Shown here in pieces: positions 63,941-64,000 of a stretch of DNA of 64,000 nt. The stretch covers positions 108,546,363-108,610,362 of the forward strand of contig OX421961.1 of the NCBI GenBank assembly GCA_949128115.1, written 5' to 3'. How positions within the stretch are numbered: position 1 is the first letter of the stretch; each line of letters starts with the position of its first letter. The notes under the pieces are model-generated. The model did not search any database, was not told where the DNA came from, and saw only the letters and a program-made list of their open reading frames with translations. The position numbers and the translations under genes were made by a program. Source of the DNA: Anaspis maculata (taxonomy: Eukaryota > Arthropoda > Insecta > Coleoptera > Scraptiidae).

Positions 63941-64000
63941 GTAAGTCATTGTTATGTTTATCTCATGAACCATTAACCTAATGCACACTTTTTTTTATCA

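Noticed and set aside
1..64000. Bacterial or phage contamination
   Set aside because: All recognised genes have spliceosomal introns and animal orthologues; repeats are eukaryotic transposons.

Overview
The window is eukaryotic nuclear DNA from an insect. Genes are split by GT-AG introns (45 bp to over 12 kb), protein-coding exons look arthropod-like, and a Ty3/gypsy-type element carries an envelope gene of the errantivirus kind. The order is not resolved. Most of the sequence between exons is repeat-derived.

Layout. 1-5.8 kb (minus): a GTPBP1/GTPBP2-type GTPase gene, eight coding exons seen, 3' end off the left edge. 6-9 kb: low-complexity tracts, a 178-bp MITE and nested inverted repeats. 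9.4-18.3 kb (minus): an LTR retroelement with two identical 236-bp LTRs, PBS, polypurine tract, gag, pol and env, inserted in a foldback repeat. 19-25 kb (plus): RpL10 in three coding exons, last intron 5.1 kb. 25.2-30.8 kb (minus): acylaminoacyl-peptidase (APEH), tail to tail with RpL10, stop codons about 140 bp apart. 32.7-38.9 kb: three large foldbacks. 40.7-56.4 kb (plus): LRRFIP-type coiled-coil gene, whose first intron of about 12 kb holds four foldbacks, one with a degraded uncharacterised repeat protein. 57.8-62.9 kb: hAT-type non-autonomous elements with 8-bp target duplications, a piggyBac deletion derivative and a multiply nested foldback. 63.4-64 kb: first exons of a tetraspanin gene.

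The most unusual object is the LTR element. Its long pol frame has an aspartic protease, a 56-residue tandem repeat, a macrodomain closely resembling the host ADP-ribosyl-glutamate hydrolase OARD1/TARG1 (both catalytic residues kept), a linker, then the tail of RNase H and a full DDE integrase. The reverse transcriptase core and most of RNase H are missing at an in-frame junction. The LTRs are identical, so the copy is young although it cannot encode its own RT; this points to mobilisation in trans. gag is split by a 605-bp MITE, env by a 344-bp SINE, and pol is frameshifted near its end.

The second theme is the density of long inverted repeats: about a dozen foldbacks from 0.12 to 3.7 kb, several flanked by TA, some nested up to four deep. 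Exon models come from reading splice sites and protein resemblance by eye. Large repeat boundaries are approximate, whereas TSD-defined ones are exact to the base.
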